Assembly (NCBI RefSeq): GCF_000312665.1
Contig: NZ_HF536772.1
Location: forward strand, 3,271,166-3,335,165
DNA from: Rhizobium mesoamericanum STM3625
GTDB lineage: Bacteria > Pseudomonadota > Alphaproteobacteria > Rhizobiales > Rhizobiaceae
Length of the DNA: 64,000 bases
Direction: 5' to 3'
This document shows positions 55,625 through 64,000 of this stretch, in pieces; the stretch's first letter is position 1, and each line of letters begins with the position of its first letter. The position numbers were made by a program, and so were the translations under genes. The notes under the pieces are model-generated. The model searched no databases. It had not been told where the DNA came from and saw only the letters and a program-made list of their open reading frames with translations.

Positions 55625-56566
55625 CTATGCATAGAACCGGTAACCGTCGGAAATTTCCATGCCGAGCTGGTTGTTGCGCGTAACGAAATCCTCGAGAAAC
55701 TCGTGCAGGCCCTGGTCCATGATCTCCTTGATGGCGCGCGTCTGGAGCGTCTTGCGGATGGCATCTGCGGTGTCGTGTGCCGGCAACCGTTGGCCGTAGT
55801 CCTTGGCAAGATAGCCGAGTTCGCTGACGATCTTCTCGTAGCAGTAGGCGAGCGAGCGCGGCATCTGGCCGTTGAGGATCAGGAAGTCGGCGATATTCAT
55901 CGCGCGATACTCACCGTCATAAGCCCAGCTGTAGGAGCGGTGCGCGGAGACCGAGCGCAGGATCGACTCCCACTGAATGTTGTCGATCGATGTGCCCACG
56001 GCGGAGACTGACGGCAGAAGCACGTAGTATTTTACGTCCAGAATACGGCTCGTATTGTCGGCGCGCTCGATAAAGGTTCCGATCCGCGCGAAGTTGTAGA
56101 GTTCGTTTCTGAGCATGGAGCCGTGGAAGGCGCCACGGATCAGACCGGCGCGATGCTTGATGGCGTCAATCGCTTCCGGCAATTCCGCGGCCTTCAGGCG
56201 CGACGAAAGAAGGGACCTGAGCTCGATCCAGAACTCATTCGTCGCTTCCCAGGTCTCTCGAGTGAGTGCCGTGCGCACCATGCGAGCGTTGTTTCGCCCG
56301 TAATCGACACAGGACATGACACTTGAGGGATTGGAGCGGTCTCGCAGCAGGTAGTCGATCGCATCGGCGCTCGTCAGCTTGCTGTGGCCTTCGTCGTAGG
56401 TCTCGCGCACGCCCGCGCTCTGCAGGACGCCATCCCAGTCGTCGTCACCGGTTCCGCTTCTTGTCAGAGACATACGCAGACCGGCATCGATGAGGCGCGC
56501 GATGTTCTCGGCGCGCTCGATATAACGGAACATCCAATAGAGTCCGTTTGCAGTTCTTCCGAGCAT
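55625..56566 (-). CDS. Alpha-E domain protein (DUF403)
   Basis: A 313-residue all-helical protein starting MLGRTANGLYWMFRYIERAENIARLIDAGLRM, the canonical opening of Alpha-E (DUF403) proteins, with WESILRSVSAHRSYSWAYDG in the last third. Function is unknown, but the family is almost always encoded with circularly permuted ATP-grasp and transglutaminase genes. Its ATG shares a base with the ATP-grasp stop codon (TGATG), giving tight translational coupling. Confidence 0.88.
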   Translation of the reverse strand: MLGRTANGLYWMFRYIERAENIARLIDAGLRMSLTRSGTGDDDWDGVLQSAGVRETYDEGHSKLTSADAIDYLLRDRSNPSSVMSCVDYGRNNARMVRTALTRETWEATNEFWIELRSLLSSRLKAAELPEAIDAIKHRAGLIRGAFHGSMLRNELYNFARIGTFIERADNTSRILDVKYYVLLPSVSAVGTSIDNIQWESILRSVSAHRSYSWAYDGEYRAMNIADFLILNGQMPRSLAYCYEKIVSELGYLAKDYGQRLPAHDTADAIRKTLQTRAIKEIMDQGLHEFLEDFVTRNNQLGMEISDGYRFYA

Positions 56567-57975
56567 CAGTCCTCCAATACCCAGGTATCTTTAGTGCCGC
56601 CGCCCTGGCTGGAATTGACCACAAGCGAGCCCTGCTTGAGGGCCACACGGGTCAAGCCGCCAGGGATGATCTGCACCTTGTCGGAGACGAGAACATAGGG
56701 GCGCAAGTCCACGTGACGCGGCGCAATTCCCTTGTTGACGAGGATCGGCACGGTCGAGAGCGAAAGCGTCGGCTGCGCGATATAGTTTGTCGGCTTCGCC
56801 CTCAGCTTTTCGGCAAAGTCGGCGCGCTCCTTCTTGGTCGCCGTCGGTCCTACCAACATGCCATAGCCGCCGGAGCCGTGTACTTCCTTGATGACGAGCT
56901 CTTCGATATGCTCGAGGACGTATTTGAGACTCTGAGTTTCGGAACAGCGCCAGGTCGGAACGTTTTCCAGGATCGGTTTGCGTCCAGTGTAGAACTCGAC
57001 GATCTCGGGCATGTAGGAATAAATCGCCTTGTCGTCCGATATGCCGGTGCCCGGCGCGTTGGCAATGGTGATGTTGCCGGAGCGGTAGACGTCCATGATA
57101 CCAGGAATGCCAAGGGCCGAATCCGGGCGGAAGGTAAGGGGATCTAAGAAGTCGTCGTCGACGCGGCGATAGAGCACGTCGATCGCTTCATAGCCGCGGG
57201 TCGTGCGCATCTTTACCTTGCCGTCGATGACGCGCAGATCCGAGCCTTCGACCAGCTCGACGCCCATGGTGTCTGCCAGGAAGGAATGCTCGTAATAGGC
57301 GGAATTGTAGATGCCAGGCGTAAGGACGGCGACGCGCGGCTTGCCTTTGCAGCCCGGAGGCGCGAGCGACGCCAGGCTCTGACGCAGCAGGTAGGGATAG
57401 TCCTCGACCGGCCGGACCTTATTGGCGTGGAAAAGCTCCGGAAACATCTGCATCATCGTTTCGCGGTTTTCCAGCATGTAGCTGACACCGGACGGGGTGC
57501 GGGCGTTGTCCTCCAAGACGTAAAACTCGTCCTCGCCGGTGCGCACGATATCGGTGCCGACGATGTGCGTGTAGACGCCGCCGGGCGGACGGAAGCCGAT
57601 CATCTCGGGCAGGAAGGCGTCGTTCCTTTCGATCAGTTCGCGCGGAATGCGCCCAGCGCGGATGATCTCCTGCTTGTGATAGATGTCGTCGAGAAACGCG
57701 TTAAGCGCGATCACCCGCTGTTCGATGCCTTGTGCGAGCTTGCGCCATTCGCGGCCGGAGATGATGCGGGGGATGATGTCGAAGGGGATGAGCTTTTCGG
57801 ATGAGTCGGCGTGTCCGTAGACCGCGAAGGTGATACCTGTCTTGCGAAAGATGTTTTCGGCGTCCCGGCTTTTGCCAATCAGATGCGCTCGATCTTGGTT
57901 ATTGTACCACTCAAAGTATTTTTCATATGGCTGACGAGGACTTTCGTCCCCGGTGATCATTTCATCAAATGCCAA
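56566..57975 (-). CDS. Circularly permuted ATP-grasp protein (type 2; DUF404/DUF407)
   Basis: A 469-residue protein. I chose TTG 57975 because GGGGAG lies 8 bases upstream and the product then begins MAFDEM like its relatives; ATG 57960 is an alternative and the longer frame has poor support. Core features are YHKQEIIRAGRIPRELIERN, HIVGTDIVRTGEDEFYVLEDNARTPSGVSYML and KEVHGSGGYGMLVGP in permuted order. ATP-grasp enzymes join a carboxylate to an amine or thiol; this group is predicted to make a peptide-like bond. First gene of the cluster. Confidence 0.88.
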   Translation of the reverse strand: MAFDEMITGDESPRQPYEKYFEWYNNQDRAHLIGKSRDAENIFRKTGITFAVYGHADSSEKLIPFDIIPRIISGREWRKLAQGIEQRVIALNAFLDDIYHKQEIIRAGRIPRELIERNDAFLPEMIGFRPPGGVYTHIVGTDIVRTGEDEFYVLEDNARTPSGVSYMLENRETMMQMFPELFHANKVRPVEDYPYLLRQSLASLAPPGCKGKPRVAVLTPGIYNSAYYEHSFLADTMGVELVEGSDLRVIDGKVKMRTTRGYEAIDVLYRRVDDDFLDPLTFRPDSALGIPGIMDVYRSGNITIANAPGTGISDDKAIYSYMPEIVEFYTGRKPILENVPTWRCSETQSLKYVLEHIEELVIKEVHGSGGYGMLVGPTATKKERADFAEKLRAKPTNYIAQPTLSLSTVPILVNKGIAPRHVDLRPYVLVSDKVQIIPGGLTRVALKQGSLVVNSSQGGGTKDTWVLED

Positions 57976-58323
57976 AGGTGTGGCTCCCCTTTTTTGTTCA
58001 TTTGAATACAACGCAATAAGCAATGCAAGAACCATGCACAGTTCGGACGTGAGATTTGTAAAATCCTCCCAAGTGGCAAAAAGAGCCAAAAAACTGGGCA
58101 TTTATCAGAATCTGAGTGGCTGCGGCGGCCGTCAATTCCAGGCGTCCGCTCAAAATATAGGCGCCTGATTGTTTTCAGATCGGCATTCGAACCATTTTCG
58201 GGCTCAGCCGATCGATCGCGTCACCATCAATGAAACTGCAGGTAAGCATCAACGCTTCGCCTTTGACGGCGGTGCAGCCGGTCGGCTATCAGCGCGACAA
58301 TCCGTTGCCCCCAGGAAAAATTC

Positions 58324-59226
58324 ATGTCCCTCGATCGCATTGCACCCGCCATCTTCGTTCTTCTCTGGTCGACAGGCTGGGTCGTGGCGAAATACGCCGC
58401 GATACATTCAGAGCCCTTCACCTTCCTTGCGGTGCGTTATGTGCTTTCGGCGCTGGCGTTTCTCAGCCTGTGTCTTGCCATGCGCGCGGTGTGGCCGGGC
58501 CGGGCTGTTGCTTTCAAGGCAGTCTATTCCGGTATGTTCCTGCACGGCTTCTATCTTGGCGGCTTGTGGTGGGCGATCTCGAATGGCGTGCCGGCTGGAG
58601 TGTCGGGCATCATTGCTGCCATGCAGCCGCTCTTGACGGCGATGGCTACGCCGCTCCTCGTCGGCGAGCGTTTGCAGGGCGTTCAGAGATTGGGCCTAAT
58701 GCTTGGCTTCCTCGGCATCGCCATCGCGGTATCGCCAAAGCTCCTCGATCCGTCAACAGCCGATCTGGGGAATGCCGCCGTGCCGCTTTCGATCAACCTT
58801 ATCGCCATGTGTTCCGTCACTTTCGGAACGCTCTACCAGAAGAAGCATCTGCAGACCGGCAACCTTGTTCCGATCGCTTCGCTGCAATATATCGGTGCCC
58901 TGATAGTCACTGTGCCGCTGATGCTCGCCTTCGAGGGCATGCACTTCGACGGGTCGGCACAGGCGCTAGCGGCACTCATCTGGTCGGTATTCGGGCTGTC
59001 GATGGGCGGGGTCGGGCTGCTGCTCTATCTCATCCGCCGTGGCCAGGTCTCGCGGGCGGCTTCGCTCATCTATCTGATGCCGCCGACAGTAGCGCTCGAG
59101 GCTTATATCGCGTTCGGCGAGCCGCTGACACTGCCACTGATCCTCGGCACCATCGTTGTGGTGACCGGCGTCTATCTGACCAATAAGCAGGCGCGTGTTG
59201 CGCCGCTTCGCGAACAACTGCAATGA
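58324..59226 (+). CDS. EamA/DMT-family transporter
   Basis: A 300-residue, ten-helix drug/metabolite transporter made of two EamA repeats (about residues 5-135 and 150-290), with the typical first helix FVLLWSTGWVVAKYA. AGGAAAAA precedes ATG 58324. It likely exports amino acids or related metabolites. It is divergent from the ATP-grasp cluster; the 350-base gap between them holds both promoters and no further gene that I can support. Confidence 0.85.
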   Translation: MSLDRIAPAIFVLLWSTGWVVAKYAAIHSEPFTFLAVRYVLSALAFLSLCLAMRAVWPGRAVAFKAVYSGMFLHGFYLGGLWWAISNGVPAGVSGIIAAMQPLLTAMATPLLVGERLQGVQRLGLMLGFLGIAIAVSPKLLDPSTADLGNAAVPLSINLIAMCSVTFGTLYQKKHLQTGNLVPIASLQYIGALIVTVPLMLAFEGMHFDGSAQALAALIWSVFGLSMGGVGLLLYLIRRGQVSRAASLIYLMPPTVALEAYIAFGEPLTLPLILGTIVVVTGVYLTNKQARVAPLREQLQ

Positions 59227-59271
59227 CAAACGGCGGGGTTTTCCCGCCGCTAATCATCGTTCGGTCAAAAA

Positions 59272-60912
59272 CTATGCGCGTTCGCGACGCTGGCCGTTAC
59301 CGCCACGTGAGGAACCACCACGACGGTTGCCGCCATTGCCTTCGCGACGTTCACCGCCAGCGTGGGCCTGTGCAGCGCGATCTTCGCCGTGCTTGCGGGC
59401 CGGACGGCCATGTGCGTTACGGGCGCCGCCGCCAGGATGATGGCGGTTCTCGCCGTTCGCATGGTTGCCATGCTGCGGGCGCTGCGGCTTGCGGGCCGGA
59501 CGGAAGTCCGAGGTCGTGGCCAGATCGTTGTCAGGCCCCGATGTCATCGGCGTCGGCTCGCCGCGACGCTGGCCGCGGAAATCCTCGTTGCGCTGGGTCT
59601 GGCGCTCGGGACGGGCACGACGCTCGCGGCGCTCCTCGTTGTTGGCGCGGACTTCGTCACCAGCTTCAGGGCGCGGACGACGCTCCGGGCGGCTGCCTGC
59701 ACGATGGCCTTCGCCACCACGACGCTCACCGCGATTGCCGCCATTGCCGTTGCCGCGGCGTGGGGTCGCATTCATGTTGGCCGGAGCTTCACCGCTTGCG
59801 ACTGAGATGCTGATGTTCATCAGGCGCTCGATGTCGCGCAAAAGACGGGTTTCATCGGGTGCGCAGAAGGCGATCGCGATTCCATCGCGGCCGGCGCGGG
59901 CGGTACGGCCGATGCGGTGGACGTAGGCGTCGGGAACCTCAGGCAGGTCATAGTTGTAGACATGGCTGACGGCCGGGATGTCGATGCCGCGGGCTGCGAC
60001 GTCGGTTGCGATCAGCGTCTTGATGTCGCCGTCACGGAAGGCCTTGAGGGCGCGCTCGCGTTGGCCCTGGCTCTTGTTGCCGTGGATAGAGGCGACGGAA
60101 TAGCCGACGTGGTCGAGATGCTTCATCAGCTTCTCCGCACCATGCTTGGTGCGCAGGAAGACGATGGCGCGGCCATCCGGGTTCTCGGTGAGCGACTTCT
60201 TCAGAAGGTCGGTCTTGTCGTTTTTGCCGTTTACGAAGTGGACATACTGCTCGACCTTGTCGGCAGCCTTGCCCGGCGGCGTTACTTCGACGGTGACCGG
60301 GTTCGTCAGGTATTCGCCGGCGAGGTCGGCGATCGACTTCGGCATGGTGGCGGAGAAGAGCATTGTCTGCCGCTTCTTGGGCACCATCTTGGCGATCTTG
60401 CGCAGGTCGTGCACGAAGCCGAGGTCGAGCATCTGGTCCGCCTCGTCGAGAACGAGGTAGCGCACGGCAGTCAGGCCAATGGCGCGGCGGGCGACGAGGT
60501 CGAGCAGGCGACCGGGCGTGGCGACGAGAATGTCAGTGCCCTTTTCAAGCTGCAACTGCTGTTTGTTGATCGAAACGCCGCCGACGACGACGTTGATGCG
60601 CAGGTGCGACTTGCGCAGGAAGTTCTTCAGGTTCTGGGCGATCTGGTTCACCAGTTCGCGGGTCGGCGCAAGGATCAGCGTACGGGTGGTACGGTTGTCC
60701 GGGCGGCGTTCTTCAGGGATGAGCTTTTCGATGAGCGGCAGGCCGAAGGCTGCCGTCTTGCCGGTGCCGGTCTGGGCGAGGCCGATAAGGTCGCGGCCTT
60801 CGAGAAGAAGCGGGATCGCCTTTTCCTGAATGGGAGTCGGCTTTTCGATGCCGAGTTGGAAAAGTGTGGCGACGATCGGCTTGGAGACACCAAGCGATTC
60901 AAAATTGGTCAA
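59272..60912 (-). CDS. rhlE: DEAD-box RNA helicase
   Basis: A 546-residue RhlE-type helicase: Q motif (TPIQEKAIP), motif I AQTGTGKTA, Ia PTRELVNQI, II VLDEADQ, III SATMP, V ATDVAARGID and VI HRIGRTARAGR, all intact. From about residue 390 to the end it carries a long basic Arg/Gly/Asn-rich tail with many RRGG and ERR repeats, which should bind RNA non-specifically. It acts in ribosome assembly or mRNA turnover, often in the cold. It is convergent with the EamA gene. Confidence 0.92.
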   Translation of the reverse strand: MTNFESLGVSKPIVATLFQLGIEKPTPIQEKAIPLLLEGRDLIGLAQTGTGKTAAFGLPLIEKLIPEERRPDNRTTRTLILAPTRELVNQIAQNLKNFLRKSHLRINVVVGGVSINKQQLQLEKGTDILVATPGRLLDLVARRAIGLTAVRYLVLDEADQMLDLGFVHDLRKIAKMVPKKRQTMLFSATMPKSIADLAGEYLTNPVTVEVTPPGKAADKVEQYVHFVNGKNDKTDLLKKSLTENPDGRAIVFLRTKHGAEKLMKHLDHVGYSVASIHGNKSQGQRERALKAFRDGDIKTLIATDVAARGIDIPAVSHVYNYDLPEVPDAYVHRIGRTARAGRDGIAIAFCAPDETRLLRDIERLMNISISVASGEAPANMNATPRRGNGNGGNRGERRGGEGHRAGSRPERRPRPEAGDEVRANNEERRERRARPERQTQRNEDFRGQRRGEPTPMTSGPDNDLATTSDFRPARKPQRPQHGNHANGENRHHPGGGARNAHGRPARKHGEDRAAQAHAGGERREGNGGNRRGGSSRGGNGQRRERA

Positions 60913-61243
60913 GTCATTACCTTTTTAGGGCGCGCCAAAACAAATCCGCCGGATCGCAGAGGCGGCCCGGTGTCATTCTGGCGTCAAGCACCCCGCGTGA
61001 AGTGGGAACTTGTCTTGTTGGAAAAAGCTTTCCAGCGCTTCTGCCGCATCTTGGGGGCGGCCTCTATGAAATGCGCTTTTGCCCTTCTTCCTGCATTCTT
61101 TTTGCTGGCAGGAGCACGCTCACGCGGCGGCCGGAAGGTGAAAGCTGGCGTGCATTTGGTCTAGTTCGCGCCAAAAGTCAATAGCGGCCGGTGGATCAAG
61201 CGCCGACCCGAAGGCCGTGCGAGACGTCAAACCAGCTCACTTT
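60913..61243. other. Intergenic region upstream of rhlE
   Basis: About 330 bases between rhlE and the 3' end of the tyrosine-rich gene, both on the minus strand. It presumably holds the rhlE promoter and leader. A short + strand frame (from 61068) starts with a hydrophobic run but has no other support. No strong hairpin was noticed. Confidence 0.35.
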
Positions 61244-61705
61244 TCAATAGCAAACCCTTGTGCGGTGAGCCTCGCCCCATCCATTGCGGTGCCATTGAAC
61301 ATGACAACTGGGAGCGTAGTAGTGGCGGTAGTACGGTCTGTAGTAGCTTCGATAGGCCGGATATGGATGATAGTACGACCCGTAATAGGGCCGGTAATAG
61401 GAGCCATAGTAGGGCCGATATAACGATCCGTAGTAAGGCCGGTAATAGGGTCTGTAATAGGGTCTGTAATAGGGGCTGTAATAAGGGCTGGAATACGTAC
61501 TGTAATATGACCCTGGATAGTAGCCGCCGTAGTAGGGGTAGGGGCGTGCGAACTGCGACAATAGAATGCCACCGACGGCCCCAGCCGCAACGCCGCCCCA
61601 GAAGTCATCATGGTGGGCATTCGCGGGCGTTGCCGGGAGGAACGTTGTCCCGGTCACGGTCAATGCCATTAAGCCCGACACCATGCTTTTATGAAGTACG
61701 GACAT
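61244..61705 (-). CDS. Exported tyrosine/proline-rich repeat protein
   Basis: A 153-residue protein with AAAGGAG before ATG 61705. A signal peptide ends near ANA (about residue 30), followed by a Gly-rich hydrophobic hairpin (GGVAAGAVGGILLSQF). Residues about 56-130 are tandem tyrosine-rich units such as PYYRPYY and PYYGSYY, and the C terminus is CHVQWHRNGWGEAHRTRVCY, with two cysteines flanking a basic segment. Similar YY-repeat proteins occur in Rhizobiales envelopes; function unknown. Confidence 0.72.
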   Translation of the reverse strand: MSVLHKSMVSGLMALTVTGTTFLPATPANAHHDDFWGGVAAGAVGGILLSQFARPYPYYGGYYPGSYYSTYSSPYYSPYYRPYYRPYYRPYYGSLYRPYYGSYYRPYYGSYYHPYPAYRSYYRPYYRHYYAPSCHVQWHRNGWGEAHRTRVCY

Positions 61706-61861
61706 GGTCGTCTCCTTTCGTCGACGAAGCTTGTTCTTGAAGCCGTCAGGAGAAGCCGTTCGGGTCTACGGGGCCAGCTGAACGAGTTCATTCTAGAAAC
61801 GACTGAAACTATACCACAGTTCCCTGATGTTTGCTGCTTGTGATCATACCGCGCCGGCAAC

Positions 61862-61876
61862 TGCGCAAATTGCGCA
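61862..61876. promoter_or_regulatory. Perfect palindrome TGCGCAA-A-TTGCGCA
   Basis: TGCGCAA (61862-61868) and TTGCGCA (61870-61876) flank a single A, and another TTGCGC follows at 61877-61882. It lies about 90 bases before the hybrid kinase and 19 bases before the CtrA-type box. It is probably a binding site for an unidentified dimeric regulator. Confidence 0.5.
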
Positions 61877-61894
61877 TTGCGCCCAAAATTATGG

Positions 61895-61909
61895 TTAAAG
61901 CCTTGTTAA
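61895..61909 (+). promoter_or_regulatory. CtrA-type box (TTAA-N7-TTAA)
   Basis: TTAA (61895-61898), seven bases, TTAA (61906-61909), ending 53 bases before the hybrid kinase start. This exactly fits the CtrA consensus of alphaproteobacteria, so the kinase may be under cell-cycle control. Confidence 0.6.
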
Positions 61910-61962
61910 AGCGGCGCGACTATAGTTGTTCGACGCGCCCTTCTTCTGACTGAGGACTGATT

Positions 61963-64000
61963 TTGACATCGCACGGGGACCTTCTCGAACTGGCCTGCCG
62001 CCGGATCGCAGATCTGGATCGCCCTGCCTATGTCAAGAACAGCGAGCTTCGTTACATCGCAGTCAACGAGGCCTATGCCTCCTTCTTTGGAAAGGAAATC
62101 TCTGATTTCATCGGCCACCTGAGCCGTGACCTGATCGACGCGCCGGAAGAGGAAACCCGCGAAGACAAGGAGCGGCGTGCGCTCGTTTTTGCAAGTGAGG
62201 AAAACGCCATTTTCTTCGATTCTCGTGGTGCCGAGCACGCCAGGGTTCGCATCGAAAGCTTCGCGCCATCGGAAGACCGTGTCTACGTACTCGGCATTTT
62301 CGAGAGGCGACCACCTCGCCGGGATGACGATAGGCCGCCGGCGCCGGATTTGGCCCGCAGCCAGGCCCTGACCGAGGATCTTCATATCATCCTTCGCGCA
62401 CTTCCCGTCGGCGTCATGATCCTCGACGACAAGCGCAACGTTCTCTACGCCAACGACGCGTTTTACGATCTCTGGGATCTCCCGCGCGACAATCGCTTCG
62501 ACGGCTGGGCCTTCATCGACGTAATCCGCCACAATCACAAGCTTGGACGCTACGGCGCCAAAGTGTCCCCCGAGCAGATTCTTGCTCGGCGGGAGGCACA
62601 TTTCCAGGCGGCGGACACGGGGCCGCGGCCGGTGGAGCTCGGTTGGGTTGGCGGCAAGCGCGTGCTGTTCGATGGCAGAAGCCTCTCCAATGGCCGGGTT
62701 CTACTTTCCTATGCGGATGTGACCGCAGTTCGCGAGCGCGAAAAGGAAGTCCACGAAACGCGGGCGGCGCTCGAGCATATGGGCGATCTGATGCATGATG
62801 CGACACGCGCCATGTCCCAGGGTCTTTTGATCGTGCAGGACGGGATCATCCTGCTCGCGAGCGATCCGCTCAGCGATATCCTGGCGATACCGCCCGAGTA
62901 CCTGGCTGTCGGTCGGGGATGGATCGACCTCTTCCGGTTCTGCGCCGAACGGGGGGATTTTCACGGGCAGGAGGACGAAATCCTCACGACTTGGCGAGGC
63001 AACATCGCGGCCAAGAAGCCGATCTCGGCTCCATTTCATGTCGGCGGAGAACGTTGGGTCAACCTCGACGCTACCATCAGTGAGCGGCAACATTGGATTG
63101 CGTTGTTTACCGATGTCACCGAAGCAAAGGAGCGAGAGACCGCGCTCGAGCGGCTCCTGTCGCGGGCGGAGGCGGCCGATCGCGTCAAATCGGAGTTCCT
63201 GGCGAACATGAGCCATGAGATCCGGACACCAATGAACGGTGTCCTCGGCATGGCTGAGTTGCTCGCGAAGACCGATCTCGATACCCGTCAGAAGACGTTC
63301 ATCGACATCATCGTCAAGTCAGGCAATGCGCTGGTGACGATCATCAACGACATTCTCGATTTCTCAAAGATCGATGCCGGAAAGATGAGGCTCCGGCCCA
63401 CGACGTTTAATCTGCTCGAAGCGATCGAGGATGTTGCGACCCTCCTGTCTTCAACCGCGTCCGAAAAGAACATCGAGCTTTTGGTGCGCACGGCGCCCGA
63501 TTTGCCGTCGGCTGTGATCGGCGACGCGGGGCGCTTCCGACAGATCATCACCAATCTCGTCGGCAATGCCGTAAAGTTCACGGAGCGCGGTCACGTCCTC
63601 TTGGACGTTGGCTTCGCGCCGGGCGCACAAGACGAGATCATGGCGAGCATCCGGGTCGAGGATACTGGCATCGGCATTCCGGATGACAAGCTGGAGTCCA
63701 TTTTCGACAAGTTCTCGCAGATCGATTCATCCTCGACCCGCCGCCACGAGGGAACGGGCCTCGGCCTCGCCATCACGGCAGGGCTGGTGGACCTGTTTGG
63801 CGGCTATCTCGAGGTGGACAGCCGGCCGGGTGAGGGCTCGGTCTTTAGCGTGAATCTGCCTTTCGTCGTGGCAGCGGCGCAGCTGGCGCCAAAGCCGCTG
63901 CCGGTCAACGTTAAGGGTGCCCATGTTCTCGTCGTGGACGACAATGCGGTCAACCGACAGATTCTGACCGAGCAGTTGGCTCTTTGGGGCTTCGATGGCG
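61963..64000 (+). CDS. Hybrid sensor histidine kinase, 3' end beyond the window
   Basis: The start is TTG 61963 with GAGGA upstream; 679 codons lie inside the window. There are PAS-like domains at about residues 5-115, 135-260 and 275-385, and no membrane helix. A dimerisation/phosphoacceptor domain carries the His in FLANMSHEIRTPMNGVLGMAEL (about 420), and the ATPase domain has NLVGNAVKFTERG, VEDTGIGIP and GTGLGLAI. From about residue 650 a receiver begins (VLVVDDNAVNRQILTEQL) and runs off the edge. It is a soluble multi-PAS hybrid kinase, probably CtrA-regulated. Confidence 0.9.
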   Translation, partial: MTSHGDLLELACRRIADLDRPAYVKNSELRYIAVNEAYASFFGKEISDFIGHLSRDLIDAPEEETREDKERRALVFASEENAIFFDSRGAEHARVRIESFAPSEDRVYVLGIFERRPPRRDDDRPPAPDLARSQALTEDLHIILRALPVGVMILDDKRNVLYANDAFYDLWDLPRDNRFDGWAFIDVIRHNHKLGRYGAKVSPEQILARREAHFQAADTGPRPVELGWVGGKRVLFDGRSLSNGRVLLSYADVTAVREREKEVHETRAALEHMGDLMHDATRAMSQGLLIVQDGIILLASDPLSDILAIPPEYLAVGRGWIDLFRFCAERGDFHGQEDEILTTWRGNIAAKKPISAPFHVGGERWVNLDATISERQHWIALFTDVTEAKERETALERLLSRAEAADRVKSEFLANMSHEIRTPMNGVLGMAELLAKTDLDTRQKTFIDIIVKSGNALVTIINDILDFSKIDAGKMRLRPTTFNLLEAIEDVATLLSSTASEKNIELLVRTAPDLPSAVIGDAGRFRQIITNLVGNAVKFTERGHVLLDVGFAPGAQDEIMASIRVEDTGIGIPDDKLESIFDKFSQIDSSSTRRHEGTGLGLAITAGLVDLFGGYLEVDSRPGEGSVFSVNLPFVVAAAQLAPKPLPVNVKGAHVLVVDDNAVNRQILTEQLALWGFDG

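Noticed and set aside
59917..61164. 415-codon + strand frame opposite rhlE
   Set aside because: It is antisense to all DEAD-box motifs; the product is a Val/Asp/Arg-rich shadow.
61330..61540. Regular short repeats that could suggest a CRISPR array
   Set aside because: The repeats have no spacers, are codon-sized multiples and encode tandem PYY units of a gene with a good start and signal peptide.

Overview
The window looks like the chromosome of a Rhizobiaceae alphaproteobacterium (Rhizobium, Agrobacterium or Ensifer type). The main reasons are a complete gbpR / chvE-gguA-gguB-gguC sugar-sensing locus, a xylose-type ABC operon with a ROK repressor, an inositol dehydrogenase gene with an IolR-like GGAA-N6-TTCC site, a DUF982 gene, a CtrA-type TTAA-N7-TTAA box and the overall codon style. 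The species cannot be named from the sequence alone.

A tRNA-Arg(CCG) gene at 39.8 kb divides two kinds of DNA. To its left (1-39.8 kb) lies an accessory-looking mosaic: (a) a tightly overlapped marR / FUSC / DUF1656 / HlyD efflux operon; (b) a class III cyclase, DUF4105, DUF1269 and lipoprotein hydrolase genes; (c) an ABC-type protein with a wrecked ATPase domain, a phosphoketolase and a glucoamylase-family glycosidase on one strand; (d) a LysR/MFS pair followed by a broken flavin monooxygenase; (e) a 1171-residue SAM-cyclase-AAA-TPR protein divergent from a BBE-type FAD oxidoreductase; (f) a Tat-exported Hint-domain protein; (g) alpha/beta hydrolases among gene remnants (truncated MFS, DUF3606, alcohol dehydrogenase, LysR and transposase); (h) an MscS channel; and (i) a TetR/AraC-controlled set with a thioredoxin-reductase-like flavoprotein, two short-chain dehydrogenases and a phospholipid-methyltransferase-like enzyme.

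To the right (39.9-64 kb) the DNA reads as ordered core genome: xylFHG with its divergent ROK repressor, idhA, two small genes, gbpR divergent from chvE-gguAB, gguC (split by a one-base frameshift) and a semialdehyde dehydrogenase, the ATP-grasp / alpha-E / transglutaminase cluster, an EamA exporter, the RhlE helicase, a tyrosine-rich repeat protein and a hybrid histidine kinase cut by the right edge.

Functionally the right half centres on pentose, galactose and inositol import and sensing. GguC and the aldehyde dehydrogenase would finish non-phosphorylative L-arabinose degradation to 2-oxoglutarate. Several perfect dyads look like operators. Both periplasmic-binding-protein genes are followed by strong hairpins before their permease or ATPase genes. 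I see no CRISPR array, rRNA or intact insertion sequence.
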